This document shows, in pieces, positions 1-8,042 of a stretch of DNA of 64,000 bases. Below the pieces are notes generated by a model. The model was not told where the DNA came from, did not search any database, and saw only the letters and a list, made by a program, of their open reading frames with translations. The stretch is taken from positions 1 to 64,000 of the forward strand of contig CAZQCX010000004.1 of assembly GCA_964591705.1 (NCBI GenBank), written 5' to 3'. This DNA is from UBA11855 sp964591705 (lineage in GTDB: Archaea; Thermoproteota; Bathyarchaeia; Bathyarchaeales; Bathycorpusculaceae). The position numbers and the translations under genes were made by a program. How positions within the stretch are numbered: the first letter of the stretch is position 1; each line of letters begins with the position of its first letter.

Positions 1-171
1 AAGACAGAAAGCAAAACTCCTGCAGGCTTCAGCTTGTTGGTGCACATATTAAAACTCAATAGATACTGAGGAATCAGCTTCTTTTTTGTATTATGCTCTT
101 AGTTCACATCAATGATGTTTATAGCCACCCAAGATCACTAATGAGTACTCAAAATCAGAAGATGACACAGT

Positions 172-837
172 TTGAGGAAGGAAGAAACCGCAGCAGTATT
201 GCAGATACTTGAACGCACATTCATTCTTCCACAGTGGGACAAATCCAAGCTGGACCCATTTGAAACACTTGTGAAAACAATACTTTCACAAAACACGAAT
301 GACAAGAACACCTTCAGAGCCTTCGAAAACCTGTCGAAGTATTTCGAAATCAACCCCGACGCATTGGTACAAGCAGAGCAATCCAGACTGGAAGAGTCAA
401 TTCGAGTGGTCGGGCTTCACAAACATAAAGCCAAAGCAATAGTGCAGGTCTCAAGAAAAATCAAGGAAGAATACAATGGCGACCTTTCTTCGATTCTTTC
501 GAACCCTCTCGATGATGCAAGGGCGTCTCTTCTTCAGCTCCAAGGAGTGGGACCGAAAACTGCTGATGTTGCTCTGCTTTTCGCTGCGAGCCAGTCCACT
601 CTACCCATAGACACATACATAAACCGCATAGCAAAACGCTTAGGCGTTGCTCAGCAGAACGGCAATTACGAATCTGTTCGAGAGCGTCTCCAGTCTCTTT
701 TCAATCCAGACCATTATCTCAAAGTTCATCTACTGCTGATCGCTCATAGTCGCAAATTTTGCAAGTCTCAACGCCCCTTGTGCAGCGACTGCCCCATCGG
801 TGCGTATTGTCCTTACAAGGAGTCGCGGAGAAGCTAA
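172..837 (+). CDS. nth: Endonuclease III
   Basis: Base-excision-repair DNA glycosylase/AP lyase for oxidised pyrimidines. The helix-hairpin-helix LQGVGPKTADVAL (about residues 122-134) carries the catalytic Lys129, and the catalytic Asp is D147 in PIDTYI. The C-terminus has the [4Fe-4S] loop with C197, C204, C207 and C213 (C-x6-C-x2-C-x5-C). Length (221 aa) is normal for the family. The start is TTG at 172, because an in-frame TGA lies at 163-165. The stop TAA overlaps the ATG of the downstream helicase by one base (TAATG), which indicates translational coupling of two DNA-repair genes. Confidence 0.93.
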   Translation: MRKEETAAVLQILERTFILPQWDKSKLDPFETLVKTILSQNTNDKNTFRAFENLSKYFEINPDALVQAEQSRLEESIRVVGLHKHKAKAIVQVSRKIKEEYNGDLSSILSNPLDDARASLLQLQGVGPKTADVALLFAASQSTLPIDTYINRIAKRLGVAQQNGNYESVRERLQSLFNPDHYLKVHLLLIAHSRKFCKSQRPLCSDCPIGAYCPYKESRRS

Positions 838-2765
838 TGGGGGGTCTTCCCAAAGATGTCGTCGCGTACTTTCCCTACACGACAGTGAGATCGATACAAG
901 ACCAGTTCATTGAATCCATCTACAAAGCAGTCGAAGCCAAACGCTCCATTCTCATAGAGGGAAGCAACGGTCTGGGAAAAACAGTTTCCGCTCTCACGGC
1001 TTGTCTACCAACCGCCATTGAAAGAGACCTAAAGATATTGTATGTTGCCCGCACTCACAGACAACACGACCGTGTAATAGAGGAACTCAAGGCGATCTGC
1101 AGGCAACAACAGGTCTCTGGCGTGTCTATTCGCGGACGATATGAAATGTGTCCAAACCACTTCGCGTCCAGACAAACGCTTGACGCGAAATCGCTTATGG
1201 AAGTCTGTGAACTGCTGAAGTCGAAAGACCGTTGTTCCTTCTACAGGAACATGGAAGAAAAGCCCACCGACTTTCTCGAAGTCAAAGCGAAGATAATCAG
1301 CGAGCCTCACAAGGCTACCGAAATACAAAGAATTTGCCGAAAACGCTGTCTGTGTCCCTACGAGGTCATCAAAGCCGCGCTATCGGAAATGAACGTCATA
1401 GCGCTTAGTTATCTCTACCTATTCGACCCTGTCATCCGAACATCATTTCTAAGGAGCATCGACTCAAGCCTGCAAAAAACCGTCCTCATCGTGGACGAAG
1501 CACACAACCTACCCGACACCGCCATCGAAGTTTCAAGCAGTAGTCTCTCCCTTTTTGTTCTCAAACGAGCAGAGATAGAAGCAAGAAAATATCTACATGA
1601 GGACATTGAACACTTCGCCAAGAGTCTGGGTGAAGAAATCGAAAAAATGACAGAAGATGTCTCCAAGGAAAAAATTGTCGCTCCTGATTCAATAATCGAG
1701 ATTGTTAAAAAACAGGGAAACATACCAAACCCGAGATCTTTTTTCGAATACGCTCACGAGGTGGGAAACACAATAAGGCGCAGCTTGCTTTCGGAGGGCA
1801 AGAACCCTAGGAGTTACATTCACGGACTGAGCGAGTTCATGCTGAGGTGGCTGGAAACGTTGGGTGACGAATCTTTCATCAACCTCGCAAGTAGGTACAC
1901 GACAAGGGAAAGAATGCCAACCGCGAAGCTAGAAATCATAGCCTTGGATCCAGCACGAGTTACAACGCCGGTCTTTTCCTCGACCTATTCAAATGTAGTC
2001 ATGTCTGGCACGCTGCAACCACTTGAAGCATACGCCAGAATTATTCATCTACCTGAAAACACTGTAAGTAGAATTCTGCCCTCTCCTTTTCCCAAAGAGC
2101 ATGTGCTTTCTGTGGTTTCGCTTGGTGTCTCAACTGCCCTGGAAAAGCGGACCACTTCCATGTATCAAAAGATAGTGCGACGGATAGTCGAAGTTGCCGA
2201 AAACACTCCTGCCAACACTGGGATCTTCACTGCCTCTTTTGGGGTACTTGAATCCTTGGTCTCTGCTGATTTAGAAAAAGCATTATCCAAGCGGCTGTTT
2301 GTTGAGCGCAAAGGGATGTCATCAAAATCGAATGAGCGACTGGTGTCAGAGTTCAAAACTTGCGGTCAAAGTGGAGGTGCGGTCTTCTTGGGGGTTCAAG
2401 GAGGACGGACGTCGGAAGGTGTCGATTTTCCTGGTGATCAAATGAATTCTGTGGTTATTGTAGGTGTACCTTACGCAGAACCAACGGTCAGGATTAAGGC
2501 GCAGATTGACTATTATGAGAAGCGTTTTCCTAATCTTGGGCGCGAATATGGTTACGTACTTCCAGCCATGAAAAAAGCTTCACAAGCGGCTGGAAGACCT
2601 ATAAGAACTCTCAGAGACCGTGGTGCCATAGTATTCTTGGACTACCGTTTTGGAACAGCTTATTGTCGCGTCTTCCTTCCTTCGTGGGTTACAGCCGGTC
2701 TGAAGATATTGCCTGATAGCTGTGGAGTGCTGGGGAGAGAGATAAGCGCCTTCTTTGAACCATGA
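837..2765 (+). CDS. XPD/Rad3-family Fe-S DNA helicase
   Basis: Superfamily 2 5'-3' DNA helicase of the XPD/DinG group, likely in nucleotide excision repair or recombination. Walker A is EGSNGLGKT (residues 41-49) and the DEAH box is VDEAH at about 219-223. Between them are the cysteines expected for the Fe-S domain (about C105, C124, C133 and C173, the last in the typical CPYE context). Motif VI-like QAAGRPIRT is near the C-terminus. The frame is open upstream to 759, but ATG 837 is preferred: it overlaps the nth stop by one base and the upstream part overlaps the nth iron-sulfur loop. Length is 642 aa. Confidence 0.9.
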   Translation: MGGLPKDVVAYFPYTTVRSIQDQFIESIYKAVEAKRSILIEGSNGLGKTVSALTACLPTAIERDLKILYVARTHRQHDRVIEELKAICRQQQVSGVSIRGRYEMCPNHFASRQTLDAKSLMEVCELLKSKDRCSFYRNMEEKPTDFLEVKAKIISEPHKATEIQRICRKRCLCPYEVIKAALSEMNVIALSYLYLFDPVIRTSFLRSIDSSLQKTVLIVDEAHNLPDTAIEVSSSSLSLFVLKRAEIEARKYLHEDIEHFAKSLGEEIEKMTEDVSKEKIVAPDSIIEIVKKQGNIPNPRSFFEYAHEVGNTIRRSLLSEGKNPRSYIHGLSEFMLRWLETLGDESFINLASRYTTRERMPTAKLEIIALDPARVTTPVFSSTYSNVVMSGTLQPLEAYARIIHLPENTVSRILPSPFPKEHVLSVVSLGVSTALEKRTTSMYQKIVRRIVEVAENTPANTGIFTASFGVLESLVSADLEKALSKRLFVERKGMSSKSNERLVSEFKTCGQSGGAVFLGVQGGRTSEGVDFPGDQMNSVVIVGVPYAEPTVRIKAQIDYYEKRFPNLGREYGYVLPAMKKASQAAGRPIRTLRDRGAIVFLDYRFGTAYCRVFLPSWVTAGLKILPDSCGVLGREISAFFEP

Positions 2766-2768
2766 ATT

Positions 2769-3422
2769 TCAACGAACCAGGCAGTCGTTTCTTCCTCGAA
2801 GATAGACGTGTCCAGTTCTTCCCGCTATCCGAATTGCCGAATCGATGTCTTTAAGCCCTCGTCGATGCGCAATGAAAGGACGGTTTGTACCCGATTCACC
2901 CACCACTTCAAAAATCACTTGCTGAGGAAGTTCAGAATCCAAGCTCCTAAGCAGGTCTTTGTACGTTGGCACTCCATTTCCAATTCTTGCTACAACAACT
3001 GTGCGCTCGAAGTCTACGTTTCTGATTAGTTTCTTCACTGCATCCACTACCTCCTTGCGGTCGAAGCAGTTACCTGTTTCCATGACTTTTCCATCTGCAA
3101 TTACTGCAAGACCAAAAACTTCGCCAGGATCTATGCCTATCAGAATCCTGTCGTAGCTCTCTTTACCTTGCAGAATTCTTAATGCCTTAGAAACTGTGTC
3201 ACTTGGCTCGGTTTCGGGCTCGTAGATCAGTATTTTTTCGTGTTCTACTAAATGCTTCTCGCGCTCGGTTGTTATGACAACCTTCGCCTCCGCGGGTAAA
3301 ACCTCGCCTGGAATCGCGCTTATGAACTGCATATTTCTATTTCTCAGTTCATTGATTAACAAGAAATAGGCCTTTCCAGATACTGTCGCAACTGCCACCT
3401 TAGCCCTCATCAAGACTCCCAT
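2769..3422 (-). CDS. RuvC/RNase H-fold-like protein, possible nuclease
   Basis: Not a named family to me. The middle has a strand with IGIDPGEVFGLAVI, the classic first RuvC-type motif (Asp followed by Gly, then hydrophobic strand). The C-terminal GLKDIDSAIRIA resembles the last RuvC acidic helix (D-x-D-A). The internal glutamate of RuvC is not obvious, so catalysis is uncertain. The N-terminal third (about 100 residues) is a separate region without a recognised motif. Start choice is ATG 3422 (MGVLMRAKV) or ATG 3410; the open frame to 3494 would overlap radB and its promoter. It is divergent from the RadB recombinase gene, which suggests a shared role in recombination; that is inference. Confidence 0.7.
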   Translation of the reverse strand: MGVLMRAKVAVATVSGKAYFLLINELRNRNMQFISAIPGEVLPAEAKVVITTEREKHLVEHEKILIYEPETEPSDTVSKALRILQGKESYDRILIGIDPGEVFGLAVIADGKVMETGNCFDRKEVVDAVKKLIRNVDFERTVVVARIGNGVPTYKDLLRSLDSELPQQVIFEVVGESGTNRPFIAHRRGLKDIDSAIRIAGRTGHVYLRGRNDCLVR

Positions 3423-3445
3423 AGCTTGAGTTTGAGCGCAAAACA

Positions 3446-3468
3446 CATTATAAGTCTCGCATTTATAT
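3446..3468. promoter_or_regulatory. Divergent promoter region of RuvC-like gene and radB
   Basis: The sequence holds two AT-rich TATA-like elements, CATTATAAG (about 3446-3454) and ATTTATATT (about 3460-3468). The first lies about 27 bases before the chosen radB GTG (3477) and about 25 before the ATG at 3422 on the other strand, which would suit leaderless transcripts both ways. Assignment is from spacing only. Confidence 0.4.
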
Positions 3469-3476
3469 TCGTTGAC

Positions 3477-4181
3477 GTGACCAATGTGACGCAAAGAATT
3501 CTGACAGGCTGCAGATGCATTGATGAAAATACAGGTGGCGGTTTCCCACCCGGTAGCGTCAACTTGATCTATGGCGAACCAGAGACTGGGAAATCAACTT
3601 TGGCCATGCAGTGCGCCGTGAACTGCTCTATGCAGGGATTGAAAGTGTTGTTCGTTGATTCTGATGGCACTTTTTCTCCCAAGCGACTTGAGCAGCTGTC
3701 AGGAGGAAAATTCGACGAAGTTGCTGTGCTCGTTATTCTCGTGAGACCGACTGATTTCAGAGAGCAGGCTGCCGTCGTAGATTGCCTCTCAGAGTACACA
3801 GCCAAGGGCTTCGGACTAGTTGTAATCGATACAATCACAGGTCTCTATCGCGCCAGAGTCGCGGAAACCTCTGGAAAAGCGTTTGAACCGAATAGAGAGT
3901 TAAACAGACAGATGGCTAGCATAGCTCAAATGGCCAAGATTCGGAAAATCCCTGTCGTAGTCACTAGCCAAGTTCGTGGTGTCCTAGGAGAGAACAGTGG
4001 CGTCGCTCCAGTAGCTACCAGAGTGTTAAAATTCTGGGCTGATGAAATCATCGCTATGAAACCTACCGAGGATGTCCAGATCATAAAAGCAGTTCTAGAA
4101 GAAACGTCAAAGAGACATAATGAAGTGACCTGCTGCATGAGGATTCGTGAATCTGGTTTTCAGGATTGTTCTGTCTACTGA
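3477..4181 (+). CDS. radB: RadB-like recombinase paralogue
   Basis: RecA/RadA-family ATPase of the short archaeal RadB type, which assists RadA in homologous recombination. It has Walker A GEPETGKST and Walker B LVVIDTITGLYR, and it lacks the N-terminal HhH domain of RadA. The core length (about 234 aa) is typical for RadB. I choose GTG 3477 (VTNVTQRI) because the start CGCIDE-like region of RadB normally begins within 10-15 residues; the open frame upstream to 3426 would overlap the divergent gene's promoter. It is followed after 3 bases by carS, so the two are probably co-transcribed. No missing key residue is seen. Confidence 0.85.
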   Translation: MTNVTQRILTGCRCIDENTGGGFPPGSVNLIYGEPETGKSTLAMQCAVNCSMQGLKVLFVDSDGTFSPKRLEQLSGGKFDEVAVLVILVRPTDFREQAAVVDCLSEYTAKGFGLVVIDTITGLYRARVAETSGKAFEPNRELNRQMASIAQMAKIRKIPVVVTSQVRGVLGENSGVAPVATRVLKFWADEIIAMKPTEDVQIIKAVLEETSKRHNEVTCCMRIRESGFQDCSVY

Positions 4182-4184
4182 CCG

Positions 4185-4700
4185 GTGGTAGCAACTTTGG
4201 ATTTGCTCTTGCTGATTGGTGAAGCACTAAAATTCATTTTCCCTGCTTATTGTGCGAATGCACTGCCTGTGCTCGTTGGTGGAGGGCTACCGATGGATTT
4301 TGGCAGAAACTTTCTTGACGGCCGCAGGATTTTTGGTAAAAATAAGACCTTCAGGGGGTTTTTCTTTGGCTGGGGAATAGGCATTCTCGTCGGTCTGGCG
4401 GATGGCTCGGTCTTCGGTTTTGACAAGTACAGCGTTGCGTTTAGCATACTAACTCCTCTGGGAGCGCTCTGTGGCGATCTGGTAGGCGCCTTCATAAAGA
4501 GACGATTGAACATCGCTCCTGGGGGGTTGCTTCCGATTGTGGATCAAGTAGACTTCGTAGTCGGAGCGCTCCTGTTTTCGCTACCTTTGGCGATTGTAAC
4601 CTTGGAAGTGGCTGTGACTGTTATGGTAATCACTCCACCTATTCATCTGCTCACAAACTTCTTTGCCTTCAAGTTGAGGCTTAAAAGTAACCCTTGGTAG
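4185..4700 (+). CDS. carS: CDP-archaeol synthase
   Basis: Integral membrane enzyme that transfers CMP from CTP to 2,3-di-O-geranylgeranylglyceryl phosphate, making CDP-archaeol for archaeal phospholipids. The family signature GKNKTFRG lies at about residues 51-58, preceded by D-x-GR (LDGRRIFG). Hydrophobic segments cover most of the 171 residues, consistent with about five membrane helices. The start is GTG, 3 bases after the radB stop. It converges with the next gene with only 3 bases between stops. Confidence 0.88.
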   Translation: MVATLDLLLLIGEALKFIFPAYCANALPVLVGGGLPMDFGRNFLDGRRIFGKNKTFRGFFFGWGIGILVGLADGSVFGFDKYSVAFSILTPLGALCGDLVGAFIKRRLNIAPGGLLPIVDQVDFVVGALLFSLPLAIVTLEVAVTVMVITPPIHLLTNFFAFKLRLKSNPW

Positions 4701-4703
4701 GGT

Positions 4704-5126
4704 TTAGATCCCCTGACTCTTGGTAAGGATGGCTCCCTCCAAGAACAGATAGGACAACAGAACGAGTGTTACACCTATTATCATGCTCATATAAGCTTGT
4801 CTCGGCTTGAAAGCGCTTTTCGTGCTCCGATAAATGAGCAGCAAACCTGCAAGACCAATCGCGTAAAGCATGGCAGAAAACACTGTGTCCATCACAAACT
4901 GCTGGTCCAGAGCGGGATAGAGGAAATAGAATTGTCTGCCAGTGTAAACTGCCACTGGCGGTTGATTGATGAGTGTGAGTAGGCCTCCGCTGAAGAGGAA
5001 TGTGGCAAAAGTGATCATGGCAAGCGCTGTTGTTATAGGTGAAGGTTTCGAAGTCGAAAGTCGCCGGAACCAACGACTCAATGAGAAAGAAATTGACGAT
5101 GCCTGTCTTTTAGCTTTCTTCGACAT
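4704..5126 (-). CDS. Small membrane protein, possibly OST3/OST6-like
   Basis: 140-residue protein with a basic N-terminus and three predicted membrane helices (about 33-55, 80-100 and 113-133). Between the first two is a short extracytoplasmic loop containing INQPPVAVY and a tyrosine/phenylalanine-rich stretch. The arrangement recalls small archaeal proteins sometimes matched to the membrane part of oligosaccharyltransferase OST3/OST6; I am not certain of this. It is the last gene of a three-gene minus-strand run with topA and a zinc-finger protein, and overlaps the latter by 17 bases. aglB lies 3 kb away. Confidence 0.6.
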   Translation of the reverse strand: MSKKAKRQASSISFSLSRWFRRLSTSKPSPITTALAMITFATFLFSGGLLTLINQPPVAVYTGRQFYFLYPALDQQFVMDTVFSAMLYAIGLAGLLLIYRSTKSAFKPRQAYMSMIIGVTLVLLSYLFLEGAILTKSQGI

Positions 5127-5343
5127 TTCCTTTTTCCTCTTTGCTAATTAGATATTCAGCTACTTCCTTAGCCCATTTTCCTGTGAGATGGTTGTCTCTG
5201 ATTCTCCTTAAATAGTCTTCCCATGAGATCTTTAAACCTTTCTTCCAAACTTTGTAGCTCTGGGTTATCCTCAGGTACGTTCGTCGATGCAATTGGCAAA
5301 ATTCTCCTTCTCTTGGCTCATTGTCGCAAACTCTGCACTGCAT
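5110..5343 (-). CDS. Small zinc-finger protein of unknown function
   Basis: 77-residue protein beginning MQCRVCDNEPREGEFCQLH, a C-x2-C...C-x2-H metal site within the first 20 residues, followed by a charged helical region with conserved-looking aromatic residues (YKVWKKGLKISWEDYLRR). It starts one base beyond the topA stop and overlaps the downstream membrane-protein start, so it is part of a tight operon. I do not recognise a named family; nucleic-acid binding is a guess from composition. Confidence 0.72.
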   Translation of the reverse strand: MQCRVCDNEPREGEFCQLHRRTYLRITQSYKVWKKGLKISWEDYLRRIRDNHLTGKWAKEVAEYLISKEEKGNVEES

Positions 5344-5344
5344 A

Positions 5345-7414
5345 TTAGTGTTTTCCTCTCTTACCTGAGCATTGAGGGTTAAGACACAAGGTCAAAGGGT
5401 GTTTTCTGTTCAGCAGAATTTTGATTTTTGGGCAATTACAAACTCTGCAGGTTCCCAAGAACCTAATTAGACCTTGTTGGGGAAGAGGAAAGGCTGTTTT
5501 GCATTTCCCTTCAAAATATTGTGTGCAACCTAAGAATCGCTTGCTCGTTTTCTTTGACCGAACTACCAGTAATCTTCCAGTTTTGCATGTTGGGCAATTT
5601 CCAACTGTTCTGCCTTCAAGCCGAGTCTTCTGAAACGCATGGCTAAGCCCTGTTCCGATTGCCTGCTCCCTGTCTTTCAGTTTCTCCGTAATAGGCTTCA
5701 GAGTTGCTATTACCTCTCTAATCAAATCTTCTCTTGTCATCTTGCCATTTTGAATCATCGCCATTTTCTCCTCGAGTATCTTTGTTAGATGGGGGGATGA
5801 AAAAGCTGGGCAATTAGTCAAGAGCACGTCTGCTACTTCAAATCCCAATTCTGTCACCTCCATATTTCTGCCGCTGATGAATTTCCGATCGTAGAGTGTT
5901 TGAATGATTCCTGCGCGGGTTGCCTTGGTGCCAATCCCTTCTTTTTGCATCTTCCTGAGAATCGTGCTTGGGTTGTATCTTGGTGGCGGTCGAGTGAATT
6001 TCTCCTCCACAAGAATTTTTCTAACTTCCACGCGGCCGCCTTTTTCTGTCGGAGGGAGGGGCTTCACATATGAATCTATGTACTGTCTATAGTAGTACAT
6101 CCATCCTTCAAATACTGTTTTCACTCCATAAGCATGGAAGCGGTGTCCTTCTATCTCAACGGTTATTTTCGTTTTGCTAGCTATTGCACGGTCGCCAAAT
6201 GCTGCCATGTATCTTCGAACCACTAGGTTCCATATGTTTCTCTCGGCTTTGCCGAGGTCCCTGTCAGGTAGGTTTCCAGTTGGATAGATTGCGGGATGTG
6301 CTTGGTCTTCACCTCTGCCCTGTCTTGGTGTTAACGTAGGTTTTGCGAGGAGATGAGTAGCATATTCTCCATGTTCTTGGCTTCTGACCAAGTGCTCCAA
6401 GACTGCTCTATGTCCAATTGCAGGAGGGAGTTTCTGACTGCTGGTTCTCGGGTATGAGATCAAGGCATCAATGTACAGGCGCTGAGAGATCTTGCTCGTT
6501 TGCACAGGTGTGTATCCGAAAAGCCTGTACGCTTCAGTCTGCAAACTTGTTAGGTCAAACGGCGGTGGAGGCTCTTTCAAAAACTTGGTGTTTTCAATTG
6601 CCTCGACTCTTCCGCTCTTCCCTTTACATGCTTTGGCTATTCGCTCTGCTTCTTCCTTGATGTCTATTCTGTTCCTTTCAGAGTCGACCTCTAAGTCAGA
6701 GTTGTCGATTCTAACAACAGCTTTCACTGTCCAATATGGCGTAGGAACGAAACTCTGTATGTTCTTTTCGCGTCTGGCGACGAACCTGAGAGTCGGTCCT
6801 TGGACTCTGCCAGAGCTTATAGTGATGTGTGAGCCACTCATTTTTCTGGCTGCGTTGGTTAAGGCTCTCGATAGATTTACTCCGTAAAGCCAGTCTACTT
6901 CGTGTCTCGCGCAGCCTGCCTCTATGAGGGCGAAGTCGAGGGCTGGTAGTGCCTCAAGGTAGGCTCGTTCGATCTCCTCCTTTGTTAGAGTGGAGTATTT
7001 CATTCGTCTGGCGGAATGCTGTTTTCCATCACAGGCAAATTTTAGAATATTATAACCAATTACGTTGCCCTCGATGTCAAAGTCACAAGCGTCGATGAAA
7101 GCTCCCGCGTTCTTTGCGAGTTTTGAAATGGTCGCAATCCAGGTGCGGATGTTCTTCGCTTTGAGTTTTGCCTCATACAAAGGAATCCATTTGTACTCGA
7201 ATGCAGGATACACCAATCTGTCTTCTTTCGCTTCTCCCACCGTGTAAAGATGCCCAAGTGCTGGAACGATCAAGATGTCTCCGTTTCTTCTGGCAATGTA
7301 GAAAGGTACTCCCTTTTCCATTCTCTTCCTTGGTTTTCCATCCAAGTCTAGGGCGTAAGCTATTCGCGCAGCTGCATCAGGCTTCTCTGTTATGATCAGC
7401 GTATAGCTCTGCAA
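5345..7414 (-). CDS. topA: DNA topoisomerase I, type IA
   Basis: Relaxes negatively supercoiled DNA through a 5'-phosphotyrosine link. The TOPRIM domain shows IITEKPDAA (Glu10) and the acidic triad motif DFDIEG (111-116). The nucleophile is Tyr321 in ALISYPRTSSQ. The C-terminus has two zinc ribbons (CPTCKTGR with a later GC and C, then CRVCNCPK with CLNPQC). There is no helicase domain, so it is not reverse gyrase. Length 689 aa is normal for archaeal topoisomerase I. The start is TTG, with a GGAGGAGG purine stretch about 12 bases upstream. Confidence 0.92.
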   Translation of the reverse strand: MQSYTLIITEKPDAAARIAYALDLDGKPRKRMEKGVPFYIARRNGDILIVPALGHLYTVGEAKEDRLVYPAFEYKWIPLYEAKLKAKNIRTWIATISKLAKNAGAFIDACDFDIEGNVIGYNILKFACDGKQHSARRMKYSTLTKEEIERAYLEALPALDFALIEAGCARHEVDWLYGVNLSRALTNAARKMSGSHITISSGRVQGPTLRFVARREKNIQSFVPTPYWTVKAVVRIDNSDLEVDSERNRIDIKEEAERIAKACKGKSGRVEAIENTKFLKEPPPPFDLTSLQTEAYRLFGYTPVQTSKISQRLYIDALISYPRTSSQKLPPAIGHRAVLEHLVRSQEHGEYATHLLAKPTLTPRQGRGEDQAHPAIYPTGNLPDRDLGKAERNIWNLVVRRYMAAFGDRAIASKTKITVEIEGHRFHAYGVKTVFEGWMYYYRQYIDSYVKPLPPTEKGGRVEVRKILVEEKFTRPPPRYNPSTILRKMQKEGIGTKATRAGIIQTLYDRKFISGRNMEVTELGFEVADVLLTNCPAFSSPHLTKILEEKMAMIQNGKMTREDLIREVIATLKPITEKLKDREQAIGTGLSHAFQKTRLEGRTVGNCPTCKTGRLLVVRSKKTSKRFLGCTQYFEGKCKTAFPLPQQGLIRFLGTCRVCNCPKIKILLNRKHPLTLCLNPQCSGKRGKH

Positions 7415-7645
7415 GCGGTTTAGGGTCCTCCTCCTTCTAATTCCGCGTTCTTTAAAATAAGCTTGTTAAGGCCTGTTGGAACTTGCCTAACACCTGTCTT
7501 GATGCTGCCTCTCGTGTTGCCACTAAGGTTCCCTTTTGACCTTGGCTACTGGACGATGACAGAAAAACGTGGGCAATTTGCCAACTTAGCAACCAATAAA
7601 TACCGCACATGCTTTATTTTCCATTCATTTCAGGGGTGAAGACGT

Positions 7646-7810
7646 TTGCCGCAACGCGTCGTTTGCTATGGGTGCAATTATGTTCTGTACGAAGGTGCTG
7701 AGCTCAAACCTCCGGATGAGATTCTCCAGAAATATAATGGTAACTGCCCAAAATGCGACAAGAAGCTCTCACTGCTGCCAATTGATGTCGAAGTGAAGCC
7801 TTTGAAATAG
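7646..7810 (+). CDS. Small zinc-ribbon protein
   Basis: 54-residue ORF starting at TTG 7646 behind an AGGGGTGA ribosome site. It contains two Cys pairs, CYGCNYVLYEG and CPKCDKKLS, separated by about 27 residues, which is a zinc-ribbon layout. A TATA-like CTTTATTTT lies about 30 bases upstream. Similar tiny zinc ribbons are common in TACK archaea; function is unknown. It lies between topA (divergent) and aglB. Confidence 0.72.
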   Translation: MPQRVVCYGCNYVLYEGAELKPPDEILQKYNGNCPKCDKKLSLLPIDVEVKPLK

Positions 7811-8042
7811 CATTGCATCTGGCTTCAGGAAGAATATTACGAAGTAGTCGATGTCGACCTTTTGGTTGGGCGCGTTTCTTCAAACTCCTGTTTGGATAGC
7901 CACGCCATAGGATCTTTCGTTAAGAATAAGAGAGCAGCTTTTTGGAAAGCCATAAATAAACGGTCCAATGTGATATTAGCCAAGATCAACGGCAACATTA
8001 AATAAAAGACAGCGCAAAGCAGTAAGAAAAGGATGACCTGAG

